From contig JAQCNN010000048.1 in assembly GCA_028275005.1 (NCBI GenBank), positions 1 to 15,494 of the forward strand: a stretch of DNA of 15,494 nt, in the 5' to 3' direction. This document shows positions 6,947 to 13,807 of the stretch, piece after piece; position 1 is the first letter of the stretch, and every line of letters begins with the position of its first letter. The notes beneath the pieces are model-generated. The model ran no database searches. It had not been told where the DNA came from and worked only from the letters and a program-made list of their open reading frames with translations. A program made the translations under genes and the position numbers. This DNA comes from Salinirussus sp. GTDB taxonomy: Archaea; Halobacteriota; Halobacteria; Halobacteriales; Haloarculaceae.

Positions 6947-8623
6947 ATGAGTCTCGAACAACCACGACAACCGGACGCAGGGGTAACGCCCGAGGGTGAC
7001 CTCGACTACGACGAGCTCGCGGACCTCCTCGGCGAGCGCGTCCTCGACCGGGAGGAACACATCAACGCGGAGGGCTTCGTGGTCCGTCCCGACGAGGTCG
7101 AGGACACCCTCTCGACGCTCAAACAGGAGGCGGGCTTTGACCACCTCTCCTGTGTCACCGCACAGGACTACCAGGACCGTTACGAGTCGATCTACCACCT
7201 CAAGAAGTACGACGACCCGACACAGGAGCTGTCGGTCGTCGTGCCGACGACCCGTGACGACCCGACGAGCGAGTCCGCCGCCGGGGTCTTCGACACCGCC
7301 GACTGGCAGGAGCGAGAGGCCTTCGACCTCGTCGGCGTCGACTACGAGGGCCACCCCGACCCTCGGCGGATCCTCCTGCCCGAGACCTGGCAGGGCCACC
7401 CCCTCTCCCAGGACTACAACCAGGACAAGCCACAGATCGTCCCGCTGCGCGAGCACGCCAACCCGACCGAGGAGCGGACGAACGTCCCACAGGAGTCCGA
7501 CACGATGTTCATCAACATCGGACCCCACCACCCCGCGACCCACGGTGTGCTCCACATCAAGACGACGCTCGACGGCGAGCAGGTCGCCGACATCGACCCG
7601 GACGTCGGCTACCTCCACCGCTGTGAGGAGCAGATGTGCCAGCAGTCGACCTACCGCCACCAGATCATGCCCTACCCCGACCGGTGGGACTACATCTCGG
7701 CGGGCATCCTCAACGAGTGGGCCTACGCCCGCGCCGCCGAGGACATGGCCGACCTGGCCGTGCCGGAGTACGCCCAGGTCATCCGGACGATGTCCGCGGA
7801 GATGTGCCGGATCGCCGCGCATCTGCTTGCGGTCGGCACCTTCGCGCTGGACATCTACGGTGACTTTACCGCCATCTTCATGTACGCCATCCGGGACCGC
7901 GAGGTCATCCAGAACCTGCTGGAGGACCTGACCGGTCAGCGGCTGATGTTCAACTACCTCCGGCTGGGCGGCGTCGCCTGGGACCTGCCCGAGCCCCGGG
8001 AGGAGTACTTCGAGAGCGTCCGTGACTTCCTCGACGAGTGGCCCTCCCGGCTGGAGGAGTACCACAACCTCCTGACCTCGAACGAGCTGTTCCAGATGCG
8101 CGTGGTCGACACCGGGATTCTCCCCCCGGAGGAGGCAAAGTCCTACGGCGCGACCGGCCCGGTCGCCCGCGGGTCGGGGGTCGACTACGACCTCCGTCGG
8201 GACGACCCCTACGGCTACTACGACCAGCTCGACTGGGACGTCGTCACCGACGAGGGCTGTGACAACTTCGCGCGGGCCTCGGTGCGGCTCCAGGAGATGG
8301 AGGAGTCCGCCCGGATCATCGAGCAGTGTGTCGACCTGCTCGAGGACTGGCCGGAGGACGAACGCGACATCCAGTCGAACGTCCCCCGGACGCTCAAGCC
8401 CGAGCCCGACACGGAGATCTACCGGGCCGTCGAGGGGGCGAAAGGTGAACTCGGGATCTACATGCGCTCGGACGGGACGGACAAGCCCGCCCGGTTCAAG
8501 ATCCGCAGCCCCTGCTTCTGTAACCTCCAGACGCTGCCGGTGATGGCCGAGGGCGAGTACATCCCGGACATGATCGCCGCGCTGGGTAGCCTGGATATCG
8601 TCCTGGGCGAGGTAGATAGGTAG
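6947..8623 (+). CDS. nuoCD: Fused NADH-quinone oxidoreductase-like subunits C and D
   Basis: This 558-residue protein fuses the two peripheral-arm subunits. The NuoC part is about residues 20-165, with DWQEREAFDLVGVDYEGHPD (119-138) and RRILLPETWQGHPLSQDY (140-157) as signatures. The NuoD part starts near 187 with FINIGPHHPATHGVLHIK, whose histidines line the quinone pocket, and ends in the canonical DIVLGEVDR at the C-terminus. An oddity is YLHRCEEQMCQQ near 222-233, where many bacterial NuoD proteins have YLHRGIEK-like sequence. It starts 6 nt after nuoB with no clear Shine-Dalgarno site and ends directly against the nuoH ATG. C-D fusions are known in several lineages, so this is not a sequencing artefact. 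Confidence 0.95.
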   Translation: MSLEQPRQPDAGVTPEGDLDYDELADLLGERVLDREEHINAEGFVVRPDEVEDTLSTLKQEAGFDHLSCVTAQDYQDRYESIYHLKKYDDPTQELSVVVPTTRDDPTSESAAGVFDTADWQEREAFDLVGVDYEGHPDPRRILLPETWQGHPLSQDYNQDKPQIVPLREHANPTEERTNVPQESDTMFINIGPHHPATHGVLHIKTTLDGEQVADIDPDVGYLHRCEEQMCQQSTYRHQIMPYPDRWDYISAGILNEWAYARAAEDMADLAVPEYAQVIRTMSAEMCRIAAHLLAVGTFALDIYGDFTAIFMYAIRDREVIQNLLEDLTGQRLMFNYLRLGGVAWDLPEPREEYFESVRDFLDEWPSRLEEYHNLLTSNELFQMRVVDTGILPPEEAKSYGATGPVARGSGVDYDLRRDDPYGYYDQLDWDVVTDEGCDNFARASVRLQEMEESARIIEQCVDLLEDWPEDERDIQSNVPRTLKPEPDTEIYRAVEGAKGELGIYMRSDGTDKPARFKIRSPCFCNLQTLPVMAEGEYIPDMIAALGSLDIVLGEVDR

Positions 8624-9661
8624 ATGACACTGCCGGAGACGCTCAACGGACTGTTGCCGATCGGCGGTCTCGCCGGCGAGGTGGTCGCGGCGGTCATCGG
8701 CGCCGCGCTCATCGGCACGATCATGCTCACGAACACCGCGGTCGCGGGGCCGTGGGCAAAGCGGAAGATCACCGCGAAGTTCACCGACCGGATTGCCGTC
8801 AACCGTGTCGGCCCGGCCGGGCTGCTCATCATCGTCGCCGACGCCGTCCGGCTGCTCGCAAAGGAGTTGATCGTCCCGGAGGGTGTCGACCGGCCGGCCT
8901 GGGACCTCGCACCGCTTCTGATCGCCTCCTCGGCGCTGCTCGGCTTTGCGGTGATCCCGATGGGGAGTGGGCTCCAACTCGCCGACCCCGAGACCGGGCT
9001 GGCCTTCGTCTTTGCCGTCGCGTCGATGGCGTCGCTGGGGCTGGTGATGGCCGGCTACGCGTCGAACAACAAGTTCTCGTTTCTGGGCGGGCTACGGGCG
9101 GTCGCGCAGAATCTCGCCTACGAGATCCCACTCGTGCTGACGGGTGCGTCGGTGGTCCTGTTCACCGGGACACTCCAGATGTCCGAGATCGTCGCCGCCC
9201 AGCAGGGCGCGCTGTTCACCCTCGGGCCGGTCGCGATCCCCTCGTGGTTCGCCTTCGTCAACCCCTTTGCCTTCGTGCTCTTTATGATCGCGAACCTCGC
9301 GGAGGTGGGCCGGAACCCCTTCGACATCCCGGAGGCGCCGACGGAGATCGTCGCCGGCTACCAGACGGAGTACTCCTCGGTGTACTTCGTGCTCGTCTAC
9401 CTGGGGGAGTTTGTGCATATCTTCCTCGGCGGCGCCATCGCGGCGACGCTGTTCCTTGGCGGGCCTGCCGGCCCGATACTGCCGGGCTTTGTGTGGTTTC
9501 TGATCAAGATATGGGCGGTGTTCCTGTTCACCCAGTGGGCGCGGTCGGCGCTGCCCCGGGTGCGGATCGACCAGCTCATCCAGATCGGTTGGAAGGGGAT
9601 GCTCGTGCTCTCCTTCGCCAATCTGGTGCTGACTGCGGTGATCGTGGGAGCGATCGCGTAA
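8624..9661 (+). CDS. nuoH: NADH-quinone oxidoreductase-like subunit H
   Basis: This 345-residue membrane subunit forms the quinone chamber together with NuoB and NuoD. About eight hydrophobic spans are visible. Signatures include NRVGPAGLLIIVADAVRLLAK (the quinone-entrance region, about 60-80), KFSFLGGLRAVAQNLAYEIP, and AEVGRNPFDIPEAPTEIVAGYQTEYS, the acidic cytoplasmic loop diagnostic of NuoH. It begins immediately after the nuoCD TAG with no gap. GAGGT at 8609-8613, inside nuoCD, can serve as its ribosome-binding site. Length and motif order are normal. Confidence 0.96.
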   Translation: MTLPETLNGLLPIGGLAGEVVAAVIGAALIGTIMLTNTAVAGPWAKRKITAKFTDRIAVNRVGPAGLLIIVADAVRLLAKELIVPEGVDRPAWDLAPLLIASSALLGFAVIPMGSGLQLADPETGLAFVFAVASMASLGLVMAGYASNNKFSFLGGLRAVAQNLAYEIPLVLTGASVVLFTGTLQMSEIVAAQQGALFTLGPVAIPSWFAFVNPFAFVLFMIANLAEVGRNPFDIPEAPTEIVAGYQTEYSSVYFVLVYLGEFVHIFLGGAIAATLFLGGPAGPILPGFVWFLIKIWAVFLFTQWARSALPRVRIDQLIQIGWKGMLVLSFANLVLTAVIVGAIA

Positions 9662-9666
9662 GGAGG
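9662..9666 (+). promoter_or_regulatory. Strong ribosome-binding site of nuoI
   Basis: GGAGG at 9662-9666 is 5 nt before the ATG at 9672. It is the strongest Shine-Dalgarno sequence in the window and selects that ATG over in-frame ATGs at codons 8 and 12 of the same frame. Confidence 0.7.
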
Positions 9667-9671
9667 AGACA

Positions 9672-10133
9672 ATGATAGGAATACTCAAATCGATGGCAAC
9701 GACGATGAAACACGCACTCGACGGCTCGACGTTCACCGTCGAGTACCCGGAGGACGAGCCGGAGGTCTCCCCGCGGTTCAGGGGGGTCCACAAGTTCAGC
9801 CAGGAGCGGTGTATCTGGTGTCGGCAGTGCGAGAACGTCTGCCCGAACGACACCATCCAGATCGTCATGGATGAAAAACGCAACGGCGAGCAGTACAACC
9901 TCCACATCGGCCAGTGTATCTACTGTCGGCTGTGTGAGGAGGTCTGCCCGACCGACGCGATCGTCCTGACCCAGAACTTCGAGTTCGTCGCCGACACGAA
10001 AGACGAGTTCGCCTACAACAAGGAGGACCTCAAGAACGTCCCCTGGTACAAGGATATCGACCCACTCGAGTCCCGGGAGCCCGACCGCGGGGCCTGGATC
10101 GGCGAGGGCGAAGGCGACGTGGACTACCAGTAG
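9672..10133 (+). CDS. nuoI: NADH-quinone oxidoreductase-like subunit I (two [4Fe-4S] clusters)
   Basis: This 153-residue ferredoxin-like subunit passes electrons to NuoB. It has two CxxCxxCxxxCP motifs: Cys47, 50, 53 and 57 (CIWCRQCENVCP), and Cys82, 85, 88 and 92 (CIYCRLCEEVCP). These bind the N6a and N6b clusters. The N-terminus (MKHALDGSTFTVEYPE) and the FRGVHKF segment match NuoI. It follows nuoH after 10 nt. In the haloarchaeal nuo clusters I know, nuoJ follows here; instead the operon ends and a palindrome-rich spacer begins. A frameshift is unlikely because the protein ends in a normal acidic tail. Confidence 0.95.
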   Translation: MIGILKSMATTMKHALDGSTFTVEYPEDEPEVSPRFRGVHKFSQERCIWCRQCENVCPNDTIQIVMDEKRNGEQYNLHIGQCIYCRLCEEVCPTDAIVLTQNFEFVADTKDEFAYNKEDLKNVPWYKDIDPLESREPDRGAWIGEGEGDVDYQ

Positions 10134-10144
10134 GTAAATAAGGA

Positions 10145-10165
10145 CTCGCGAGAGCGGAGATCCGC
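10145..10165. repeat. Short palindromes just after nuoI
   Basis: CTCGCGAG (10145-10152) is a perfect 8-bp palindrome. GCGGA-GA-TCCGC (10154-10165) is a second dyad directly beside it. They lie 12-32 nt after the nuoI stop and could fold at the 3' end of the nuo message. No T-run follows immediately, so an intrinsic terminator is not proven. Confidence 0.4.
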
Positions 10166-10207
10166 CCCTCTTGTGGCCGGACATCCTTGTCAACGGAGCA
10201 AGCGGGA

Positions 10208-10238
10208 CTCACTCGCCGCGAACGGAGTGAGCGGCGAG
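10208..10238. repeat. Overlapping inverted repeats with mutually exclusive stems
   Basis: CTCACTC (10208-10214) pairs with GAGTGAG (10225-10231). CTCGCCGC (10212-10219) pairs with GCGGCGAG (10231-10238). The two stems share bases, so only one can form at a time. The core GCGAACGGAGTGAGC resembles GCGAGCGGAGCGAGC in the adjacent larger palindrome, suggesting one dispersed repeat family of the REP type. Confidence 0.5.
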
Positions 10239-10253
10239 CCTTCTTCGCCCACG

Positions 10254-10303
10254 TTTTTGCGGTGAGTGGTGGCGAGCGGAGCGAGCCACTCGAACCGCAA
10301 AAA
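10254..10303. repeat. 50-bp palindromic element with 10-bp perfect terminal inverted repeats
   Basis: TTTTTGCGGT (10254-10263) and ACCGCAAAAA (10294-10303) are perfect inverted repeats. Inside, GAGTGG (10264-10269) pairs with CCACTC (10286-10291), leaving a 2-nt bulge, so the whole element can form a ~16-bp stem. The loop contains the direct repeat GCGAGC-GGA-GCGAGC. The T-run is at the 5' end on both strands, which argues against an intrinsic terminator. It may be a dispersed palindromic repeat or a miniature mobile remnant. Confidence 0.5.
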
Positions 10304-10353
10304 GGTGGTCGTAAGACAGAACATACAGGACAGGCCCCGCCGAATGGGGTGCC

Positions 10354-11577
10354 GTGTCACAGCCGACCGAGACCGGGACTGCGGCGGCCGGGGTCCCGTG
10401 GACGTCCGGTCTCCTCTACGTCATCCTGGCGAGTTCGCTGATGGGGGTGATGGGGGTCTCACTGCTGAGCCCCGTGCTCCCCGAACTTCGGTCGGTGTTC
10501 GGCGTCACGGACGCACAGGTGGGGCTACTGATCACCGTCTACACGCTCCCTGGGGCGGTCATCGCCCCCTTTGCCGGCCTCGCGGCCGACCGCTTTGGCC
10601 GTCGCCGCGTGCTCGTCCCGCTGCTGGTCACCTTCGGGGTCGCCGGCGCCGGGATCGCCGTCGTCACCGACTTCCGGTACGTCCTCGCGCTCCGATTCCT
10701 ACAGGGGGTCGGTGCGAGCGCGCTAGTCACGCTCGCGGTCACGATCATCGGCGATGCCTTCGAGGGCAGACAACGTGACGCGCTGATCGGGCTGAACGGG
10801 AGCGCGACCAGTGCCGGCGCGGCGGTGTATCCGCTCATCGGCGGCGCGCTCGCGGCGGTCCGCTGGAACGTCCCGTTTCTGTTCTTCGGGGTTGGCGTCC
10901 TCGTCGGCGTCTTCGCCCTGTTCGTGCTCGAACCGACGCCGAGCAGTGACCCGGACCCGGTGTCGACGTATCTGGGTCGGCTGCAGGCGGTGGCTCGACT
11001 CCCGAGCGCACTCGCGGTCTTTCTCGCGCTCTTTGCGGCGTTTTTCGTCTTCTACGGGGCGGTGCTCACCGCGCTTCCACTGCTGTTGAGCGACCAGTTC
11101 GGTCTCAGTGCCAGCGAGATCGGGCCGCTTCTCTCGGCGGTCGCGGTCGCGAGCGCGCTCGTCTCCTCACAGTACGGTCGCATCGCCCAGTGGCGGGCAC
11201 CCGAGGAGCTCGTGGTGCTCGGCTTTGTCGCGTACGGCGTGAGCCTGCTCGGTGTCTGGCTCGCGTCGACGCCACTCGCGGTCGGTGTGTCGCTGTTCGT
11301 CTTCGGGGTCGGCTTCGGGGTCCTGATCCCGTCGATCGACACGACGGTCATCACACTCGTCTCGGCCGACCTGCGGGCCGGGATGATGGGCCTGCGGACC
11401 AGTGTCCTCCGACTCGGGCAGACGGTCGGCCCGGTGGCCTTTACCGCCACGGCGGACGCGTTCTTCGCCTCGACAGCAGTCGGCTACCGGACGCTGATCG
11501 TCGCCGGCGGGGTCGTGGCCGTCGTCGTGGGGCTGGGTGGGTACGCACTCCTGCGGCTTCATCCCCGGTTTGCGTGA
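10354..11577 (+). CDS. Major facilitator superfamily transporter
   Basis: This 407-residue protein has about 12 hydrophobic spans, normal for MFS. The motif-A loop between spans 2 and 3 is clear: GLAADRFGRRRVLVPLLV (about 75-92). The overall pattern resembles drug/H+ antiporter-type members, but the substrate cannot be deduced. The frame starts at a GTG (10354) giving MSQPTETGTAAAGVP, a short polar N-tail before span 1. No in-frame ATG gives a complete first span, and AACATACAGG near 10319-10328 is a weak TATA-like candidate. The gene lies between the nuo operon and dodecin, separated from both by palindrome-containing spacers, so it is probably an independent unit and possibly placed here by a rearrangement. 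Confidence 0.88.
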   Translation: MSQPTETGTAAAGVPWTSGLLYVILASSLMGVMGVSLLSPVLPELRSVFGVTDAQVGLLITVYTLPGAVIAPFAGLAADRFGRRRVLVPLLVTFGVAGAGIAVVTDFRYVLALRFLQGVGASALVTLAVTIIGDAFEGRQRDALIGLNGSATSAGAAVYPLIGGALAAVRWNVPFLFFGVGVLVGVFALFVLEPTPSSDPDPVSTYLGRLQAVARLPSALAVFLALFAAFFVFYGAVLTALPLLLSDQFGLSASEIGPLLSAVAVASALVSSQYGRIAQWRAPEELVVLGFVAYGVSLLGVWLASTPLAVGVSLFVFGVGFGVLIPSIDTTVITLVSADLRAGMMGLRTSVLRLGQTVGPVAFTATADAFFASTAVGYRTLIVAGGVVAVVVGLGGYALLRLHPRFA

Positions 11578-11580
11578 GTG

Positions 11581-11641
11581 TGCGGGCCGGGCCCGCATCC
11601 GCCGGCTCCGCCCGCCGAAACTGTGCGGGCGGGAACCCGCC
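11581..11641 (+). terminator. GC-rich hairpins after the MFS gene
   Basis: TGCGGGC-CGG-GCCCGCA (11581-11597) begins 4 nt after the MFS stop and has a perfect 7-bp stem. GGCGGG-AA-CCCGCC (11628-11641) is a second stem. Both could mark the 3' end of the MFS transcript. No T-run follows, so this is an RNA-structure inference rather than a demonstrated terminator. Confidence 0.35.
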
Positions 11642-11654
11642 GCTCTGCCCCCCG

Positions 11655-11664
11655 AAATCTATAC
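11655..11664 (+). promoter_or_regulatory. TATA-like box of the dodecin transcript
   Basis: AAATCTATAC at 11655-11664 is the only AT-rich block in the spacer before dodecin. It predicts transcription start near 11684-11690, about 55-60 nt before the dodecin ATG. Most genes here have almost no leader, so this one is unusually long. Confidence 0.5.
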
Positions 11665-11683
11665 CATCGATGCGACAGAACAG

Positions 11684-11737
11684 ATGGACACCTGCGTAGC
11701 TCCCCCCGGAGCTACGACGGGAGCGAGAACACGGTAG
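11684..11737 (+). CDS. Putative 17-residue leader peptide ORF upstream of dodecin
   Basis: ATG at 11684 opens a complete frame, MDTCVAPPGATTGARTR, ending at TAG 11735-11737, 6 nt before the dodecin ATG. The ATG lies about 20-29 bp after the TATA-like box, so it could be the first codon of a leaderless message. The reading frame spans the 9-bp hairpin at 11695-11716. Its translation could control access to the dodecin start. There is no homology evidence, and a 17-codon frame can occur by chance. Confidence 0.25.
   Translation: MDTCVAPPGATTGARTR
11695..11716 (+). promoter_or_regulatory. Leader hairpin upstream of dodecin, with alternative pairing
   Basis: CGTAGCTCC (11695-11703), loop CCCC, GGAGCTACG (11708-11716) is a perfect 9-bp stem. 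A third segment, GTAGCT (11734-11739), next to the dodecin ATG, can pair with AGCTAC (11710-11715) instead. The leader can therefore adopt two exclusive folds, one of which covers the bases just before the start codon. Confidence 0.4.
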
Positions 11738-11743
11738 CTAACT

Positions 11744-11953
11744 ATGGTTTACAAGAAAGTGACCCTGATCGGCACGAGCGGTGACAGTTTCGAGGGCGCA
11801 GTCGACGACGCCATCCAGCGTGCGGAGATGACCCTCAACAACATCCACTGGCTCGAGGTGGAGGAACAGGGCGTCGAGCTAGCAAGCGTCAACGACCGCG
11901 AGTACCAGGTCGAGGTGGAGGTGGCCTTCGAACTCGAGGGGAGCGCTGAGTAG
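11744..11953 (+). CDS. Dodecin (flavin-binding/storage protein)
   Basis: This 69-residue protein begins MVYKKVTLIGTS and closely follows the known Halobacterium dodecin, which forms hollow dodecamers that bind riboflavin and lumichrome in stacked pairs. Trp36 (in NNIHWLEV) and Gln55 (REYQVEVEV) match the residues that sandwich the isoalloxazine ring in the archaeal protein. The length is normal. The likely role is buffering free flavins and protecting against light damage. Unlike most genes nearby it seems to have a structured leader of more than 50 nt. It converges on the Fe-S carrier gene, with only 5 bp between the stops. Confidence 0.93.
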   Translation: MVYKKVTLIGTSGDSFEGAVDDAIQRAEMTLNNIHWLEVEEQGVELASVNDREYQVEVEVAFELEGSAE

Positions 11954-11958
11954 CGAGG

Positions 11959-12321
11959 TCAGGTACGGAAGCTCTCGCCACAGCCACACTCGCTGACGAC
12001 GTTTGGATTCTCGACGTGAAACCCCTCCCCCTGGAGGCCGCCCTCGTAGTTGAGGACGGAGCCTTCGATGTAGTCGAGGCTGGCCGGGTCGACGAGGATG
12101 CGCAGACCGTGGTGTTCGGTGACCGTGTCGTCCGCCTCCGGCTCGTGTTCGAAGCGCATGCCATAGGAGAGGCCGGCACAGCCCCCTTGCTGGACGTACA
12201 GGCGCAGCCCGCCCTCCGCGATGTCCATTCCCTCCCGTTCCATGAGGTCAAGCGCCTCCGAGGCGGCCGTCTCGGTGACGGCGACAGCGTCCTCGGGTGC
12301 GCCCTGCTCAACGGTGCTCAT
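11959..12321 (-). CDS. A-type iron-sulfur carrier/assembly protein (HesB/IscA/ErpA family)
   Basis: This 120-residue protein has the three conserved cluster ligands: Cys48 in QQGGCAGLSYGM, and Cys112 and Cys114 in SECGCGESF. A-type carriers receive Fe-S clusters from scaffold proteins and deliver them to apo-enzymes; the Nuo subunits B and I nearby are the kind of client that needs them, but no direct link is shown. The frame extends upstream to 12396. I chose the ATG at 12321 because the upstream residues are not family-like and GTTTTGAG lies about 23-30 bp before 12321, matching leaderless transcription. Which of IscA, ErpA or SufA it corresponds to cannot be told from sequence alone. Confidence 0.92.
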   Translation of the reverse strand: MSTVEQGAPEDAVAVTETAASEALDLMEREGMDIAEGGLRLYVQQGGCAGLSYGMRFEHEPEADDTVTEHHGLRILVDPASLDYIEGSVLNYEGGLQGEGFHVENPNVVSECGCGESFRT

Positions 12322-12343
12322 ACACCTCTGTACTGTGGGGACG

Positions 12344-12351
12344 CTCAAAAC
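12344..12351 (-). promoter_or_regulatory. TATA-like box of the A-type Fe-S carrier gene
   Basis: The minus strand reads GTTTTGAG across 12351-12344, centred about 26 bp upstream of the ATG at 12321. This supports a leaderless message and the shorter start. Confidence 0.5.
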
Positions 12352-12363
12352 GGTGTCGCCGAA

Positions 12364-12413
12364 AGCGTGGCCGGTGACGGCCGCCGTGACGCTCACCCGC
12401 GCCTGTCACAGGC
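12364..12413. repeat. Dyad symmetries between hisD and the Fe-S carrier gene
   Basis: AGCGT (12364-12368) pairs with ACGCT (12389-12393), and inside it GGCCG-GTGA-CGGCC (12369-12382) is a perfect 5-bp stem. A separate dyad, GCCTGT-C-ACAGGC, lies at 12401-12413. They are 36-85 nt after the hisD stop on the minus strand and upstream of the next promoter, so they may form the 3' end of the hisD message. The function is inferred from position only. Confidence 0.35.
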
Positions 12414-12448
12414 CACAGCCTCCGCCCCTGTCCTGGGCCGACTCACGT

Positions 12449-13729
12449 TCACTCCTCGAAGCGACGCTCGATACTCGCGGCGTGGCCCTCCAGCCCTTCG
12501 GCGGTGGCGAGGGTCGTGACCGCCTCGCGCAGGTCCGTCAGCGCGGCCTCGTCCAGACGCTGGACCGTCGAGGAGCGCATGAACGTGTCGACCGAGAGCC
12601 CGCCGGTCGTGCGGGCCGCGCCCCCGGTCGGTAACACGTGGTTCGGGCCGGCGGCGTAGTCACCGGCAGCAACGGGGCTGTACGGCCCCAGGAAGACCGA
12701 GCCGGCACTGTCGATCCGGTCGAGCATGGCCTCCTCGGTCTGTTCGTCAGCGGCGACGATAGCGAGGTGTTCGACGGCGTACTCCTCGGCAAAGAGGGCG
12801 GCCTCGCTCATCGAGCGCGCGAGAAAGACCCCGCTTGCCTCGTTTGCCAGTGCGCCTTCGATGACCTCCTGGCGTTCCCGGCCGGCGGTCTGGGCCTCGA
12901 CGGCGTCGGCGACGGCTGTCGCCAGCGCCTCGTCGTCGGTGACGGCGGCGACGGCGCTGTCGGTGTCGTGTTCGGCCTGGGCGACCAGGTCGGCCGCCAC
13001 GAGATTGGGGTCGGCGGTGCCGTCAGCAACCACCAACACCTCGCTCGGGCCGGCCAGAAAGTCGATCGCGACGTCGCCGCGCACCTCGGCCTTCGCGGCG
13101 GTCACCCACCGGTTACCCGGGCCGGCGATGCAATCGACGGCGCCGACTGTCTCGGTGCCGTAGGCAAGCGCGGCAACCGCCTGCGCGCCGCCGACCTGGT
13201 AGACGGCGTCCGCGCCGGCGACCTCGATGGCGGCGAGTGTCGCGGGGTCCAGCTCCTCGGCCGGCGGCGTGGCAACCGCGATGTGCTCGACGCCCGCGAC
13301 GTCCGCGGGGATGACACCCATGAGCGCGCTCGACGGGTAGGTTGCCGTCCCGCCGGGGGCGTAGATTCCGGCGCTCCCGAGGGGGCGAAAGCGCCGACCC
13401 AGTTCCCGGCCGTCGAAGTCCTCGCGCCAGTCGGTCGGCCGCTGGCGCTCGTGGAAGGCGCGGATATTTTCGGCGGCCGTCTCGATTGCCCCGAGCACGT
13501 CGTCGCTCACCTGGTCGACGGCGCGCTCGGCACGGTCGGTCACCTCGATGTTGCCCACGTCGACGCCGTCGAACTCGTCGGCGAACTCCCGGAGCGCGGC
13601 GTCGCCCTCCTCGCGAACCCGGCCGACGATGTCGCGTACGTCCCCCTGCACTGCGTCGATGCCGGCCGACCGCTCGAAGGCCGCTGCTCGCTCCCCCGGC
13701 CCGAGGTCGGCGATGGGTCGAACGTCCAT
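12449..13729 (-). CDS. hisD: Histidinol dehydrogenase
   Basis: This 426-residue zinc enzyme performs the last two steps of histidine synthesis, oxidising L-histidinol to histidine with two NAD+. Zn ligands are visible as Gln251 and His254 (AQAEHD), Asp357 (AAGDYAAGPNHVLPT) and His416 (EGLEGHAASIERRF). The catalytic pair is Glu320-His321 (YAVEHLAIV). The NAD-binding and structural signatures GPGNRWVTAAKAEV (203-216) and FLAGPSEVLVVAD (224-236) are intact. The length is normal. The frame opens at 13783, but the ATG at 13729 begins the family N-terminus (MDVRPIADL), and a weak TATA-like CGTTTGT lies about 24-30 bp upstream. No other his gene is adjacent, in keeping with the scattered his genes of haloarchaea. 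Confidence 0.96.
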   Translation of the reverse strand: MDVRPIADLGPGERAAAFERSAGIDAVQGDVRDIVGRVREEGDAALREFADEFDGVDVGNIEVTDRAERAVDQVSDDVLGAIETAAENIRAFHERQRPTDWREDFDGRELGRRFRPLGSAGIYAPGGTATYPSSALMGVIPADVAGVEHIAVATPPAEELDPATLAAIEVAGADAVYQVGGAQAVAALAYGTETVGAVDCIAGPGNRWVTAAKAEVRGDVAIDFLAGPSEVLVVADGTADPNLVAADLVAQAEHDTDSAVAAVTDDEALATAVADAVEAQTAGRERQEVIEGALANEASGVFLARSMSEAALFAEEYAVEHLAIVAADEQTEEAMLDRIDSAGSVFLGPYSPVAAGDYAAGPNHVLPTGGAARTTGGLSVDTFMRSSTVQRLDEAALTDLREAVTTLATAEGLEGHAASIERRFEE

Positions 13730-13751
13730 ACGAGCTATACTGGCGGCCCGC

Positions 13752-13759
13752 ACAAACGA
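13752..13759 (-). promoter_or_regulatory. Weak TATA-like element of hisD
   Basis: The minus strand reads TCGTTTGT across 13759-13752, centred about 26 bp before the hisD ATG at 13729. It suggests hisD has its own leaderless promoter, although readthrough from the J-domain gene 78 bp upstream is also possible. Confidence 0.35.
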
Positions 13760-13807
13760 CTTGCGAGTCCCGGCCGCTGGCACAGTGAGACGCGGGGGAC
13801 ACCCGGC

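Noticed and set aside
6524..8977. An 817-codon open frame on the minus strand, antisense to nuoB, nuoCD and nuoH
   Set aside because: It is a by-product of high-GC codon use. The plus strand carries full-length recognisable Nuo subunits with all cofactor ligands, while the antisense product has no recognisable domain.
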